A stretch of DNA of 64,000 nt from Astyanax mexicanus. Taxonomy: Eukaryota; Chordata; Actinopteri; Characiformes; Acestrorhamphidae. The stretch lies in the NCBI RefSeq assembly GCF_023375975.1, contig NW_026040045.1:940501-1004500 (forward strand). The letters are read 5' to 3'. Numbering within the stretch: position 1 is the stretch's first letter; every line of letters starts with the position of its first letter. Both the position numbers and the translations under genes were made by a program. The notes below the pieces were generated by a model. That model saw only the letters and a list, made by a program, of their open reading frames with translations, was not told the origin of the DNA and searched no databases. Of the stretch, positions 1 through 11,631 are shown one piece after another.

Positions 1-3000
1 ACCCTCACTCTACCACACTCTACCCTCACTCTAACACACTCTACCACACTCTACCCTCACTCTACCTCATTCTACACTCACTCTACCCTCACTCTACACT
101 CACTCTACCCTCACTCTACCTCACTCTACACTCACTCTACCTCACTCTACCCTCACTCTACCCTCACTCTACCTCACTCTACACTCACTCTACCTCACTC
201 TACCTCACTCTACCTCACTCTACACTCACTCTACCTCACTCTACCCTCACTCTACACTCACTCTACCCTCACTCTACCTCACTCTACACTCACTCTACCT
301 CACTCTACCCTCACTCTACCCTCACTCTACCCTCACTCTACCACACTCTACCCTCACTCTACACTCACTCTACCTCACTCTACACTCACTCTACCCTCAC
401 TCTAACACACTCTACCTCACTTTACCCTCACTCTACCTCACTCTACCTCACTCTACCTCACTCTACACTCACTCTACCCTCACTCTACCTCACTCTACCA
501 CACTCTACACTCACTCCACCACACTCTACCCTCACTCTAACACACTCTACCACACTCTACCCTCACTCTACCTCATTCTACACTCACTCTACCCTCACTC
601 TACACTCACTCTACCCTCACTCTACCTCACTCTACACTCACTCTACCCTCACTCTACCCTCACTCTACCTCACTCTACACTCACTCTACCCTCACTCTAC
701 CTCACTCTACCTCACTCTACACTCACTCTACCTCACTCTACCCTCACTCTACACTCACTCTACCCTCACTCTACCCTCACTCTACCTCACTCTACACTCA
801 CTCTACCTCACTCTACCCTCACTCTACCCTCACTCTACCCTCACTCTAACACACTCTACTCTCACTCTACCTCACTCTACTCTCACTTTACCCTCACTCT
901 ACCACACTCTACCCTCACTCTACCTCACTCTACCTCACTCTACCCTCACTCTAACACACTCTACCTCACTTTACCCTCACTCTACCACACTCTACCCTCA
1001 CTCTACACTCACTCTACCTCACTCTACACTCACTCTACCCTCACTCTAACACACTCTACCACACTCTACCCTCACTCTACCTCACTCGAACTCACTCTAC
1101 CCTCACTCTACACTCACTCTACCCTCACTCTACCTCACTCTACATCACTCTACACTCACTCTACCTCACTCTACCCTCACTCTACACTCACTCTACCCTC
1201 ACTCTACCTCACTCTACTCTCTACACTCACTCTACCCTCACTCTACCTCACTCTACACTCACTCTACCTCACTCTACCCTCACTCTACACTCACTCTACC
1301 CTCACTCTACCCTCACTCTACCTCACTCTACACTCACTCTACCCTCACTCTACCTAACTCTACCCTCACTCTAACACACTCTACCCTCACTCTAACACAC
1401 TCTACCTCACTTTGCCCTCACTCTACCACACTCTACCCTCACTCTACCTCACTTTACCCTCACTCTACCACACTCTACCCTCACTCTACCACACTCTACC
1501 CTCACTCTACCCTCACTCTAACACACTCTACCTCACTTTGCCCTCACTCTACCACACTCTACCCTCACTCTACCTCACTCTACACTCACTCTACCTCACT
1601 CTACACTCACTCTACACTCACTCTACCTCACTCTACACTCACTCTACCTCACTCTACCCTCACTCTACACTCACTCTACCCTCACTCTACCTCACTCTAC
1701 TCTCACTCTACCCTCACTCTACACTCACTCTACCCTCACTCTACCTCACTCTACACTCACTCTACCTCACTCTACACTCACTCTACCCTCACTCTACCTC
1801 ACTCTACACTCACTCTACCCTCACTCTACCTCACTCTACACTCACTCTACACTCACTCTACCCTCACTCTACCTCACTCTACACTCACTCTACCTCACTC
1901 TACCACACTCTACCTCACTCTACACTCACTCTACACTCACTCTACCTCACTCTACCCTCACTCTACCTCACTCTACACTCACTCTACCCTCACTCTACCT
2001 CACTCTACCCTCACTCTACCTCACTCTACACTCACTCTACCCTCAATCTACACTCACTCTACCTCACTCTACACTCACTCTACCTCACTCTACACTCACT
2101 CTACCCTCACTCTACCCTCACTCTACACTCACTCTACCCTCACTCTACCTCACTCTACACTCACTCTACCTCACTCTACACTCACTCTACCTCACTCTAC
2201 CTCACTCTACACTCACTCTACCCTCACTCTACACTCACTCTACCCTCACTCTACCTCACTCTACACTCACTCTACCCTCACTCTACCTCACTCTACCTCA
2301 CTCTACACTCACTCTACCCTCACTCTACACTCACTCTACACTCACTCTACCCTCACTCTACCACACTCTACCCTCACTCTACACTCACTCTACCACACTC
2401 TACCCTCACTTTACCCTCACTCTACCCTCACTCTACCTCACTCTACTCTCACTCTACCTTTACTCTACCCTCACTCTACCCTCACTCTACCACACTCTAC
2501 CTCACTCTACTCTCACTCTACCTCACTCTACTCTCACTCTACCTCACTTTACCTTCACTCTACCTCACTTTACCTTCACTCTACCTCAATTTACCTTCAC
2601 TCTACCCTCTACCCTAACTTTACCGCTCTACCTTACTCTACCTCCCTTTATCCTCACTCTACTCTCACTCTACTCTCACTCTACCTCACTCTACCACACT
2701 CTACCTCACTCTACTCTCACTCTACCCTCACTCTACACTCACTCTACCCTCACTCTATCCTCACTCTATCCTCACTCTACCCTCACTCTACACTCACTCT
2801 ACCACACTCTACCTCACTCTACTCTCACTCTACCCTCACTCTATCCTCACTTTACCCTCACTCTACCTTCACTCTACCCTCACTCTACCTCACTCTACCC
2901 TAACTCTACCTCACTCTACACTCACTCTATCCTCACTGTACCCTCACTCTACCCTCACTCTACCTCACTCTACCCTCACTCTACCCTCACTCTACTCTCA

Positions 3001-5830
3001 CTCTACCTCACTTTACCTTCACTCTACCTCACTTTACCTTCACTCTACCTCAATTTACCTTCGCTCTACCCTCACTTTACCGCTCTACCTTATTCTACCT
3101 CCCTTTATCCTCACTCTACTCTCACTCTACCTCATTCTACTCTCACTCTACCTCACTCTACCACACTCTACTGTCACTCTACCCTCACTCTACTCTCACT
3201 CTACCCTCACTCTACCCTCACTCTAACTCACTCTACCCTCACTCTACTCTCACTCTACCTTTACTCTACCCTCACTTTACCCTCACTCTAACTCACTTTA
3301 CCCTCACTCTACACTCACTCTACCACACTCTACCCTCACTTTACCCTCACTCTACCCTCACTCTACTCTCACTCTACCTTTACTCTACCCTCACTCTACC
3401 CTCACTCTACCACACTCTACCTCACTCTACTCTCACTCTACTCTCACTCTACCTCACTTTACCTTCACTCTACCTCACTTTACCTTCACTCTACCTCAAT
3501 TTACCTTCACTCTACCCTCTACCCTAACTTTACCGCTCTACCTTACTCTACCTCCCTTTATCCTCACTCTACTCTCACTCTACTCTCACTCTACCACACT
3601 CTACCTCACTCTACTCTCACTCTACCCTCACTCTACACTCACTCTACCCTCACTCTACACTCACTCTACCACACTCTACCTCACTCTACCCTCACTCTAC
3701 CCTCACTCTACCCTCACTCTATCCTCACTTTACCCTCACTCTACCTTCACTCTACCCTCACTCTACCTCACTCTACCCTCACTCTACCCTCACTCTACCC
3801 TCACTTTACCCTCACTCTACCACACTCTACCCTCACTCTACCCTCACTCTACCCTCACTCTATCCTCACTTTACCCTCACTCTACCTTCACTCTACCCTC
3901 ACTCTATCCTCACTCTAACTCACTCTACCCTCACTCTACTCTCACTCTACCTTTACTCTACCCTCACTTTACCCTCACTCTAACTCACTTTACCCTCACT
4001 CTACACTCACTCTACCACACTCTACCCTCACTTTACCCTCACTCTACCCTCACTCTACTCTCACTCTACCTTTACTCTACACTCACTCTACCCTCACTCT
4101 ACCACACTCTACCTCATTCTACTCTCACTCTACTCTCACTCTACCTCACTTTACCTTCACTCTACCTCACTTTACCTTCACTCTACCTCAATTTACCTTC
4201 ACTCTACCCTCTACCCTAACTTTACCGCTCTACCTTACTCTACCTCCCTTTATCCTCACTCTACTCTCACTCTACTCTCACTCTACCACACTCTACCTCA
4301 CTCTACTCTCACTCTACCCTCACTCTACACTCACTCTACCCTCACTCTACACTCACTCTACCACACTCTACCTCACTCTACCCTCACTCTATCCTCACTT
4401 TACCCTCACTCTACCTTCACTCTACCCTCACTCTACCTCACTCTACCCTCACTCTACCCTCACTCTACCCTCACTTTACCCTCACTCTACCACACTCTAC
4501 CCTCACTCTACCCTCACTTTACCCTCACTCTACCCTCACTCTACCCTCACTCTACCCTCACTCTACCCTCACTCTACCACACTCTACCCTCACTGTACCT
4601 TTACTCTACCCTCACTCTACCCTCACTCTACCTCACTCTACCACACTCTACCTCACTCTACCTCACTCTACTCTCACTCTACCACACTCTACCCTCACTT
4701 TACTGCTCTACCTTACTCTACCTCCCTTTATCCTCACTCTACTCTCACTCTACCTCACTCTACTCTCACTCTACCCTCACTCTACCCTCACTCTACCTTC
4801 ACTCTACCCTCACTCTACACTCACTCTACTCTCACTCTACCTCCCTTTATCCTCACTCTACTCTCACTCTACCTCACTCTACCTTCACTCTACTCTCACT
4901 CTACCCTCACTCTACCTCACTCTACCCTCACTCTATCCTCACTCTACCCTCACTCTATCCTCACTCTACCCTCACTCTACCTCACTCTACCCTCACTCTA
5001 CCCTCACTCTACCCTCACTCTATCCTCACTCTACCCTCACTCTACCTCACTCTACCCTCACTCTACCCTTACTCTACCTCACTGACCCTCACTCTACCCT
5101 CACTCTACCCTCACTCTACCTTCACTCTACCACACTCTACCCTCACTCTACCCTCACTCTACCTTCACTCTATCCTCACTCTACCCTCACTCTACCTCAC
5201 TCTACCCTCACTCTACCTTCACTCTACCTTCACTCTACCCTCACTCTACCCTCACTCTACCACACTCTACCCTCACTCTACCCTCACTCTACCACACTCT
5301 ACCCTCACTCTACCCTCACTTTCCCCTCACTCTACCCTCACTCTACCACACTCTACCCTCACTCTACCCTCACTTTACCCTCACTCTACCTCACTCTACC
5401 CTCACTCTACCTCACTCTACCCTCACTCTACCTTCACTCTACCTTCACTCTACCCTCACTTTACCCTCACTCTACCCTCACTCTACCTCACTCTACCCTC
5501 ACTCTACCCTCACTCTACCACACTCTACCCTCACTCTACCCTCACTCTACCACACTCTACCCTCACTCTACCTCACTCTACCCTCACTCTACACTCACTC
5601 TACCACACTCTACCCTCACTCTACCCTCACTCTACCCTCACTCTACCACACTCTACCCTCACTCTACCTCACTCTACCCTCACTCTACACTCACTCTACC
5701 ACACTCTACCCTCACTCTACCCTCACTCTACCACACTCTACTCTCAGTCTACCCTCACTCTACCCTCACTCTACCCTCACTCTACCCTCACTCTACCCTC
5801 ACTCTACCACACTCTACTCTCACTTTACTT
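1..5830. repeat. 10/11-bp CTCACTCTACC minisatellite, about 5.8 kb
   Basis: Uninterrupted tandem array of 10- and 11-bp variants such as TCTACCCTCAC, TCTACCTCAC, TCTACACTCAC and TCTACCACAC. Higher-order structure is visible. In the first 1.4 kb a block containing the rare variant CTACCTCATTCTAC recurs about 505 bp apart (near 61 and 567). From 2.6 to 4.7 kb a marker containing TTTACCGCTCTACC recurs near 2621, 3078, 3531, 4221 and, as TACTGCTC, 4701. The array is truncated by the left edge and ends next to a LINE tail at about 5833. A 401-codon open frame inside it is a by-product of a unit that lacks stop codons in that frame. It is not the vertebrate telomere repeat. Confidence 0.97.
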
Positions 5831-5832
5831 TT

Positions 5833-5995
5833 AAGTCAGTTTAGTTCAGTTTGCTTTATTGACATAAAAAAACATTTGTATTGTCAAAGCATTTCAGATA
5901 GATAGAACAGACATAGATTAAAGGGTATAACATCATACAGTGAAGGAGGGGAAGAAGGAAATGGGGTTAGAAGTAGTTAGTGTGTTAGAGGTGTT
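5833..5995 (-). mobile_element. LINE 3' UTR and tail (minus strand)
   Basis: On the minus strand this segment ends with CAATAAAGCAAACTGAACT followed by short TGAACT/AACTGACTT repeats, preceded by GCTTTGACAATACAAATG. This looks like the 3' terminus of many fish LINEs, with an AATAAA-like signal and a short repetitive tail instead of a long poly(A). It lies just downstream, on the minus strand, of the L2-like C-terminal coding remnant and its 103-bp repeats, so I read it as that element's 3' end. It abuts the CTCACTCTACC array directly, and no target-site duplication can be recognised. The clade assignment is inference. Confidence 0.55.
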
Positions 5996-6500
5996 AAGAG
6001 AGTAAGTGCTCTTTGAAGAGCTCTGTCTTCAGGAGTTTATTAAAGATAGTGAGAGATTCTCCTGATCTGGTAGTAGAAGGTAGTTAGTTAGAGGTGTTAG
6101 GAGAGTAAGTGCTCTTTGAAGAGCTCTGTCTTCAGGAGTTTATTAAAGATAGTGAGAGATTCTCCTGATCTGGTAGTAGAAGGTAGTTAGTTAGAGGTGT
6201 TAGGAGAGTAAGTGCTCTTTGAAGAGCTCTGTCTTCAGGAGTTTATTAAAGATAGTGAGAGATTCTCCTGATCTGGTAGTAGAAGGTAGTTAGTTAGAGG
6301 TGTTAGGAGAGTAAGTGCTCTTTGAAGAGCTCTGTCTTCAGGAGTTTATTAAAGATAGTGAGAGATTCTCCTGATCTGGTAGTAGAAGGTAGTTAGTTAG
6401 AGGTGTTAGGAGAGTAAGTGCTCTTTGAAGAGCTCTGTCTTCAGGAGTTTATTAAAGATAGCGAGAGATTCTCCTGATCTGGTAGTAGAAGGTAGTTTGT
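5976..6500 (-). repeat. 103-bp tandem repeat of a LINE C-terminal end, about 5 copies
   Basis: The marker GAGAGTAAGTGCTCTTTGAA starts at 5998, 6101, 6204, 6307 and 6410, an exact 103-bp period with very few differences. On the minus strand the unit nearest the coding remnant reads LPSTTRSGESLTIFNKLLKT, then ELFKEHLLS and a stop. The array is therefore a repeat of the last codons, the stop and the start of the 3' UTR of a LINE. Because 103 is not a multiple of three and each unit carries a stop, only the copy next to the upstream coding sequence could have been translated. Confidence 0.93.
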
Positions 6501-6765
6501 TCCACCATTGGGGAACTCTGTATGAGAACAGTCTGGATTGCTTTGTGTGAATGTTTGTTTGTTAAAGCGAGGCGACGTTCATTGGAGGAGCGCAGCGGCC
6601 GGGAGGTAGCGTAAGCCTTCAGGAGCGAGTGCAGGATTGTAAGAGTTTTGAATTTGATGCATCAACTGGTAGCCAATGGAGCTCAATGAGCAGCGGGGTG
6701 ACATGAGCCCGTTTTGGCTGGTTGAAGACCAGACGTGCTGCTGCGTTCTGGATCATCTGGATCAT
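6480..6765 (-). pseudogene. L2/CR1-like LINE ORF2 C-terminal remnant
   Basis: The minus strand encodes IQNAAARLVFNQPKRAHVTP followed by LLIELHWLPV, the hallmark segment downstream of the reverse transcriptase in L2/CR1-type LINEs. After at least one frameshift it continues as IKFKTLT...LLKAY, and later in a third frame as RLFSYRVPQWWNKLPSTTRS. Residue order matches the family's C-terminus, but the reading frame is broken, so this is a dead fragment. Its end is the 103-bp repeat array. Upstream on the minus strand it joins unrelated A/T-rich 3' UTR-like sequence at about 6765, suggesting that one LINE copy landed next to or inside another. The L2/CR1 label rests on the NAAARL...LHWLPV motif recalled from the family. 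Confidence 0.75.
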
Positions 6766-6983
6766 TTGTACATACAATCTGATAAAAAAAATGCAAAGAA
6801 AGAGAAAAAATAGTCACACTAGAATATGTATATGATAAAAAAAAACAAATAATAAATTGTAGAAGGGTACAATAATGATATATAAATTGTAAGTAAATAA
6901 GAGTGTGTGTGTGTGTGTATGTGCGCACATGTGCGCGTGTGTGTGCGGGTGTGGGTGCGTGCGTGTTGAGGGGCTTTGGGGGT
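6766..6983 (-). repeat. A/T-rich LINE 3' UTR with GT microsatellite
   Basis: Between the stop of the RT-type LINE (6984-6986, minus strand) and the L2-like fragment lies about 220 bp of A/T-rich, non-coding sequence. It includes a degenerate (GT)n/GTGCGC tract at about 6901-6966. I read it as the 3' UTR of the LINE whose C-terminus ends at 6984. Short open frames here on both strands come from the GT tract. Confidence 0.5.
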
Positions 6984-7565
6984 TCACTCACTGTCCCGGA
7001 GTGTGTGACACTTGTATAGGTATCTGGCTGCAGTGGGGGCTGATGGTCCCTCTCCTAACAGGGCAGCCAGTTTTTCGCTGCTGCTAGCGAATCATTAATA
7101 TAGATATTAAAGAGAGTAGGAGACAAGCTGCAGCCCTGTCTGACACCACGCCCCTGAGTGAAGACTTCTGTCATTTTATTGCCAATTTTTATTTCACATT
7201 TACTGTTGACATACATTGATTTAATGATGTCATACATTTTACCCCTACACCATTTTGGAGAATTTTATAATATAATCCTTCTTGCCAAATAGAATCAAAT
7301 GCCTTTTTAAAATCTATAAAATATGCAAAAAACTTTGGTATTATTTTGTTGGTGTAAATGTTGGTTGATTAGGGTGTGCAGGGTGTAAATATGGTCAGTA
7401 TTTCGATGTTTTGGTAAAAATTTGTCCTTTACTCAAGACACTGTGTTCGCTAAGGAAGGCCTATATCCGGGCGTTAATGATACAGCAGAAAACCATCCCC
7501 AGGTTACTGCTCACACAGATGCCTCGGTAGTTATTGGGGTCGAATTTCTGCAGCAAGATGTTGGG
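6984..7565 (-). pseudogene. LINE reverse transcriptase remnant with internal deletion
   Basis: Read on the minus strand from about 7565, the translation shows, in order, KFDPNNYRGICVSSNLG, then FFAYFIDFKKAFDSIWQEGL (an RT block with the first catalytic Asp region), then MYDIIKSMYVNSKCEIK, then GRGVRQGCSLSPTLFNIYIN. These are consecutive conserved blocks of a non-LTR retrotransposon RT. At least one frameshift separates the FIDFKKAF and MYDIIK segments. The YADD catalytic block that should follow is absent. Instead the sequence jumps at about 7085 to LAALLGEGPSAPTAARYLYK and a stop at 6984-6986, which I take to be the same ORF's extreme C-terminus, brought next to the RT by an internal deletion. 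Clade not assigned. Confidence 0.82.
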
Positions 7566-7569
7566 CTCT

Positions 7570-9712
7570 ACTGGAAGCTGCAGGGTGACATTGGGCTCTG
7601 GTGGGAGCTGTAGGGCGATTCTGTGCTCTGGTGGATCCTGTAGGGCGATTCTATGCTCTGGTGGATCCTGTAGGGCGATGCTGGACTCTGGTGGGTCCTG
7701 TAGGGCGATTCCATGCTCTGGTGGATCCTGTAGGGCGATTCTATGCTCTGGTGGATCCTGTAGGGCGATTCTATGCTCTGGTGGATCCTGTAGGGCGATT
7801 CTATGCTCTGGTGGGTGCTGTAGGGCGATGCTGTGCTCTGGTGGGTCCTGTAGGGCGATTCCGTGCTCTGGTGGATCCTGTAGGGCGATTCTATGCTCTG
7901 GTGGATCCTGTAGGGCGATGCTGGACTCTGGTGGGTCCTGTAGGGCGATTCCATGCTTTGGTGGATCCTGTAGGGCGATTCTATGCTCTGGTGGATCCTG
8001 TAGGGCGATGCTGGACTCTGGTGGGTCCTGTAGGGCGATTCCATGCTCTGGTGGATCCTGTAGGGTGATTCTATGCTCTGGTGGATCCTGTAGGCGATGC
8101 TGGACTCTGGTGGATCCTGTAGGGCGATTCCATGCTCTGGTGGATCCTGTAGGGCGATTCTATGCTCTGGTGGATCCTGTAGGGCGATGCTGTGCTCTGG
8201 TGGATCCTGTAGTGTGATTCTATGCTCTGGTGGATCCTGTAGGGCGATTCTATGCTCTGGTGGGTGCTGTAGGGCGATGCTGTGCTCTGGTGGGTCCTGT
8301 AGGGCGATTCCGTGCTCTGGTGGATCCTGTAGGGCGATTCTATGCTCTGGTGGATCCTGTAGGGCGATGCTGGACTCTGGTTGGTCCTGTAGGGCGATTC
8401 CATGCTCTGGTGGATCCTGTAGGGTGATTCTATGCTCTGGTGGATCCTGTAGGGCGATGCTGGACTCTGGTGGATCCTGTAGGGCGATTCCATGCTCTGG
8501 TGGATCCTGTAGGGCGATTCTATGCTCTGGTGGATCCTGTAGGGCGATGCTGTGCTCTGGTGGATCCTGTAGTGTGATTCTATGCTCTGGTGGATCCTGT
8601 AGTGTGATTCTATGCTCTGGTGGATCCTGTAGGGCGATGCTGGACTCTGGTGGGTCCTGTAGGGCGATTCCATGCTCTGGTGGATCCTGTAGTGCGATTC
8701 TATGCTCTGGTGGATCCTGTAGGGCGATGCTGTGCTCTGGTGGATCCTGTAGTGTGATTCTATGCTCTGGTGGATCCTGTAGGGCGATGCTGGACTCTGG
8801 TGGGTCCTGTAGGGCGATTCTATGCTCTGGTTGATCCTGTAGGGCGATTCTGTGCTCTGGTGGATCCTCTAGGGCGATTCTGTGCTCTGGTGGATCCTGT
8901 AGGGCGATTCTGTGCTCTGGTGGATCCTGTAGGGCGATTCTATGCTCTGGTGGATCCTGTAGGGCGATGCTGGACTCTGGTGGATCCTGTAGGGCGATTC
9001 TGTGCTCTGGTGGATCCTGTAGGGCGATTCTGTGCTCTGGTGGATCCTGTAGGGTGATTCTATGCTCTGGTGGATCCTGTAGGGCGATTCTATGCTCTGG
9101 TGGGTGCTGTAGGGCGATGCTGGACTCTAGTGGGTGCTGTAGGGCGATGCTGGACTCTGGTGGATCCTGTAGGGCGATGCTGGACTCTGGTGGATCCTGT
9201 AGGTCGATTCTATGCCCCGGTGGATCCTGTAGGGCGATTCTATGCTCTGGTGGATCCTGTAGGGCGATGCTGTGCTCTGGTGGATCCTGTAGGGTGACTC
9301 TATGCTCTGGTGGATCCTGTAGGGCGATGCTGGACTCTGGTGGATTCTGTAGGGCGATTCTATGCTCTGGTGGATCCTGTAGGGCGATTCTATGCTCTGG
9401 TGGATCCTGTAGGGCGATGCTGGACTCTGGTGGGTCCTGTAGGGCGATGCTGGACTCTGGTGGATTCTGTAGGGCGATTCTGTGCTCTGGTGGATCCTGT
9501 AGGGTGATTCTATGCTCTGGTGGGTGCTGTAGGGCGATGCTGGACTCTAGTGGGTGCTGTAGGGCGAAGCTGGACTCTGGTGGATCCTGTAGGGCGATGC
9601 TGGACTCTGGTGGATCCTGTAGGGCGATTCTATGCCCCGGTGGATCCTGTAGGGTGATGCAGGACTCTGGTGGATCCTGTAGGGGGATGCTGGACTCGGT
9701 GGGTGTGGTGTT
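7570..9712 (-). repeat. 30-bp GC-rich minisatellite, about 70 units, in frame with LINE ORF1
   Basis: The unit is about CTCTGGTGGATCCTGTAGGG followed by CGATTCTATG (30 bp), with few variants: CGATGCTGGA, CGATTCCATG, GGGTCCTG, TAGTGTGA. On the minus strand it encodes ten-residue repeats of the type ALQDPPEHRI/ALQDPPESSI. Because 30 is a multiple of three the frame stays open, and it continues the esterase-like frame of the LINE ORF1 lying upstream on the minus strand. A single 29-bp unit near 8093 (one G missing) switches the remaining repeats to the frame reading YRIHQSIESP. The array ends at about 7570, right where the RT remnant begins. Overlapping open frames on both strands are artefacts of the repeat. 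Confidence 0.95.
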
Positions 9713-10831
9713 GCTGTGGATGGTTCCACTTGGTCTGCTTCTCTTGGGTTGCATTTCATTCTGAGATTGAGGAACCATATGGCCAGCATCATAGTGATGA
9801 AGTTCTTGGAAACTGGGATGTTGTACAGCTGCTCCTAGATCATGTGCTAACCTCCAGACGCTATGTTTATCTACATGTTTGTGGTCATATAGGTGTTCTG
9901 GGGTTAGTGTTGGATGCAATTGTAATGCCTTATAATTTGGCACATTCTCTGCATTAATGTTCTTGATCATTTCACAAGGAACGTCTCGTCGTGGCAGTAA
10001 GGCAGAGATGGTGATGTTGGCCCTTGGAAATTCTTTGTGAGCTTTTTGGGACATTTGTGTTACTGCCAGTGATACATTTTTTCAGAGAGAATGTAGTTCA
10101 TTTGTTCCAGTGTGAATAATGATGTTATCAGGTTGCACTAATTGTGAATGATGGAGCAGCTTATGTGCTGCTTTGGATGTTGGGCACCAGAATTTCCCAA
10201 CTCTGTGGGTTGGGAACATTTGCCTATGCTTCAAAAGTTTCTGTTAAGCGCTGGAGGGGCGGGGCTCTTTTGACTACTGTCACAGTGGGTTTTGAGTCTT
10301 TTGAGTAAACTTCTTCTGGAAGATGTTTGATGTGACTCTTAGAAACTGATCTCTGAGGTTAATAATTTGTTTGTCTTTCTGGTGCAGTTCCTCCTTTAGT
10401 TTCATTAAATCAGATCTAAAAGTCTTATTTTCTTTCTGAAGAAGATTCACAGTTTCTTCAATCTGTTCAAACATCACTTGTGATTCTTGTTTGTGTTGTT
10501 TTATTTCTTCTTTCAGTTGTTGTAGAATATAATTTTCGTTAAGTTTGTTTTCCTTCATTTCTATTAGCTCCACCTCTAGCAGTGAGAGGCAGTCCTGAAT
10601 GCGCTGCACTGTGGCGGGTGATTTGGGTGCCACAGGGCTGGCAGTGGTGGTGGCTGTGCTGGAGAAGGCTGGTAGAGGTGGACTGGAAGCTGTGTGTGGT
10701 TGTGAGGCTAACTTCACTGTGCTGGAAGGTGATTTAGGGGATGGATTTGGTTTGATTTTTTCAACAAGTGTCTTCAGTCTTAGGAAGTCCTTTTCAAACT
10801 GTTCAAGTTTTGATTCACATCCTTGAATCAT
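9713..10831 (-). pseudogene. LINE ORF1 remnant: coiled coil plus SGNH-esterase-like domain
   Basis: A single minus-strand frame from ATG at 10831 encodes MIQGCESKLEQFEKDFLRLK, a Pro/Ser/Thr-rich linker, and a long heptad-rich segment (LEVELIEMKENKLNENYILQ ... EIKQHKQESQVMFEQIEETV) typical of a trimerising coiled coil. In the same frame, after stops at 10280-10282, 10274-10276 and 10244-10246, it reads VGKFWCPTSKAAHKLLHH, NIIIHTGTNEL (near 10100-10120), a fourth stop at 10082-10084, then FPRANITISALLPRRDVP. This order matches the coiled coil plus esterase ORF1p known from L2/CR1-type LINEs such as zebrafish ZfL2. Four in-frame stops but no frameshift point to decay by point mutation. The frame runs on into the 30-bp minisatellite. 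Loss of function is clear; the exact LINE family is not. Confidence 0.78.
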
Positions 10832-10869
10832 AATTGTTCCCGTTTAATAAAAATTGATGGTAAATTTTG

Positions 10870-11165
10870 GCTTGGTGTCGAGGTAGAGCTGCCTCATGGT
10901 TTTATTGCCACACATTTTAAAATTCTTCCTGTCAGCTAGAGTAGAGTAGAGTGCCAGATATCTGGGTAATCTGTGTAGAATACAGGTCAGATTTCATTTC
11001 TCTTCCATTGATTAGTGTGTAATCTGTTTGCAGTGTCTCAGGGTGTTTTCTCAGTATCTCTGTTTTATATTTCTTCTTTTTAATCTCACTCTTTGCCTCT
11101 TCAGGGTAGCTGATGGCGGGGGAGCTGAGGCTGGGCTCAGTAGGCTGTCTCAGTATTGTGTTCAT
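10870..11165 (-). pseudogene. Probable N-terminal extension or upstream part of the LINE ORF1
   Basis: Upstream (minus strand) of the coiled-coil ORF1, an open frame from 11165 reads MNTILRQPTEPSLSSPAISY and contains SEIKKKKYKTEILRKHPETL. After a frame change it continues as KMCGNKTMRQLYLDTKPKFT just before the ATG at 10831. The charged composition and position suggest more of the same LINE 5' region. I recognise no domain, and the segment could equally be unrelated host sequence. Confidence 0.35.
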
Positions 11166-11582
11166 TTTTGAACAGACAAAGGTTCCAATAGCAGTTGGAA
11201 GATTTGTACTTCTAACAGAAGATACTATATGGCTGACTGATAGCTAACAGTCTTTAAAAAAAGTCTTAATGGGGAATAAAACAAGCGTACCCCCCCCCAG
11301 GACAGTGTAGTTGGGTATTTTCCTGTGATTTGAGCTCTCAGATTTGCCCCCTCCTCTCCTCTGCCTGTTATCCGGTCTCCTGTTGTTTAGAGTGGACTGA
11401 AGGTTCTGAGATGTGGGTGTAAGCTGATAGTTGAAACTTCCTGGATGTTTTTCTTCTTCTTTTATGAATTTGATGGATCCAAAATTGTTTTAAATCTGCT
11501 GTACATAACCAAAAAATCAACAATAAAGTCTAAAGCTTTAGGAGCTCACATCTTTTGCTGCTGCTGTTGGTTGTTGTCATTC

Positions 11583-11631
<49 letters not shown>

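Noticed and set aside
1412..2617. 401-codon Leu/Ser/Tyr/Thr/His-rich open frame
   Set aside because: It follows the CTCACTCTACC array and consists only of its translations; no domain, no codon signature.
1..5830. Telomeric or canonical centromeric satellite
   Set aside because: The unit is not TTAGGG-like, and a 10/11-bp variable unit without a longer monomer does not match known fish centromere satellites that I can name.
7600..9690. CRISPR-like array of 30-bp repeats
   Set aside because: Repeats are contiguous with no unique spacers, and the setting is eukaryotic.
7534..9764. Plus-strand Cys/Gly/Ser-rich and Val/Asp/Pro-rich frames of 65-265 codons
   Set aside because: Opposite-strand readings of the same 30-bp minisatellite.
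7568..10054. 828-codon minus-strand open frame as a host gene
   Set aside because: The N-terminal part is a LINE ORF1 esterase-like segment with stops upstream, and the rest is a 30-bp minisatellite. Treated as a pseudogene plus repeat.
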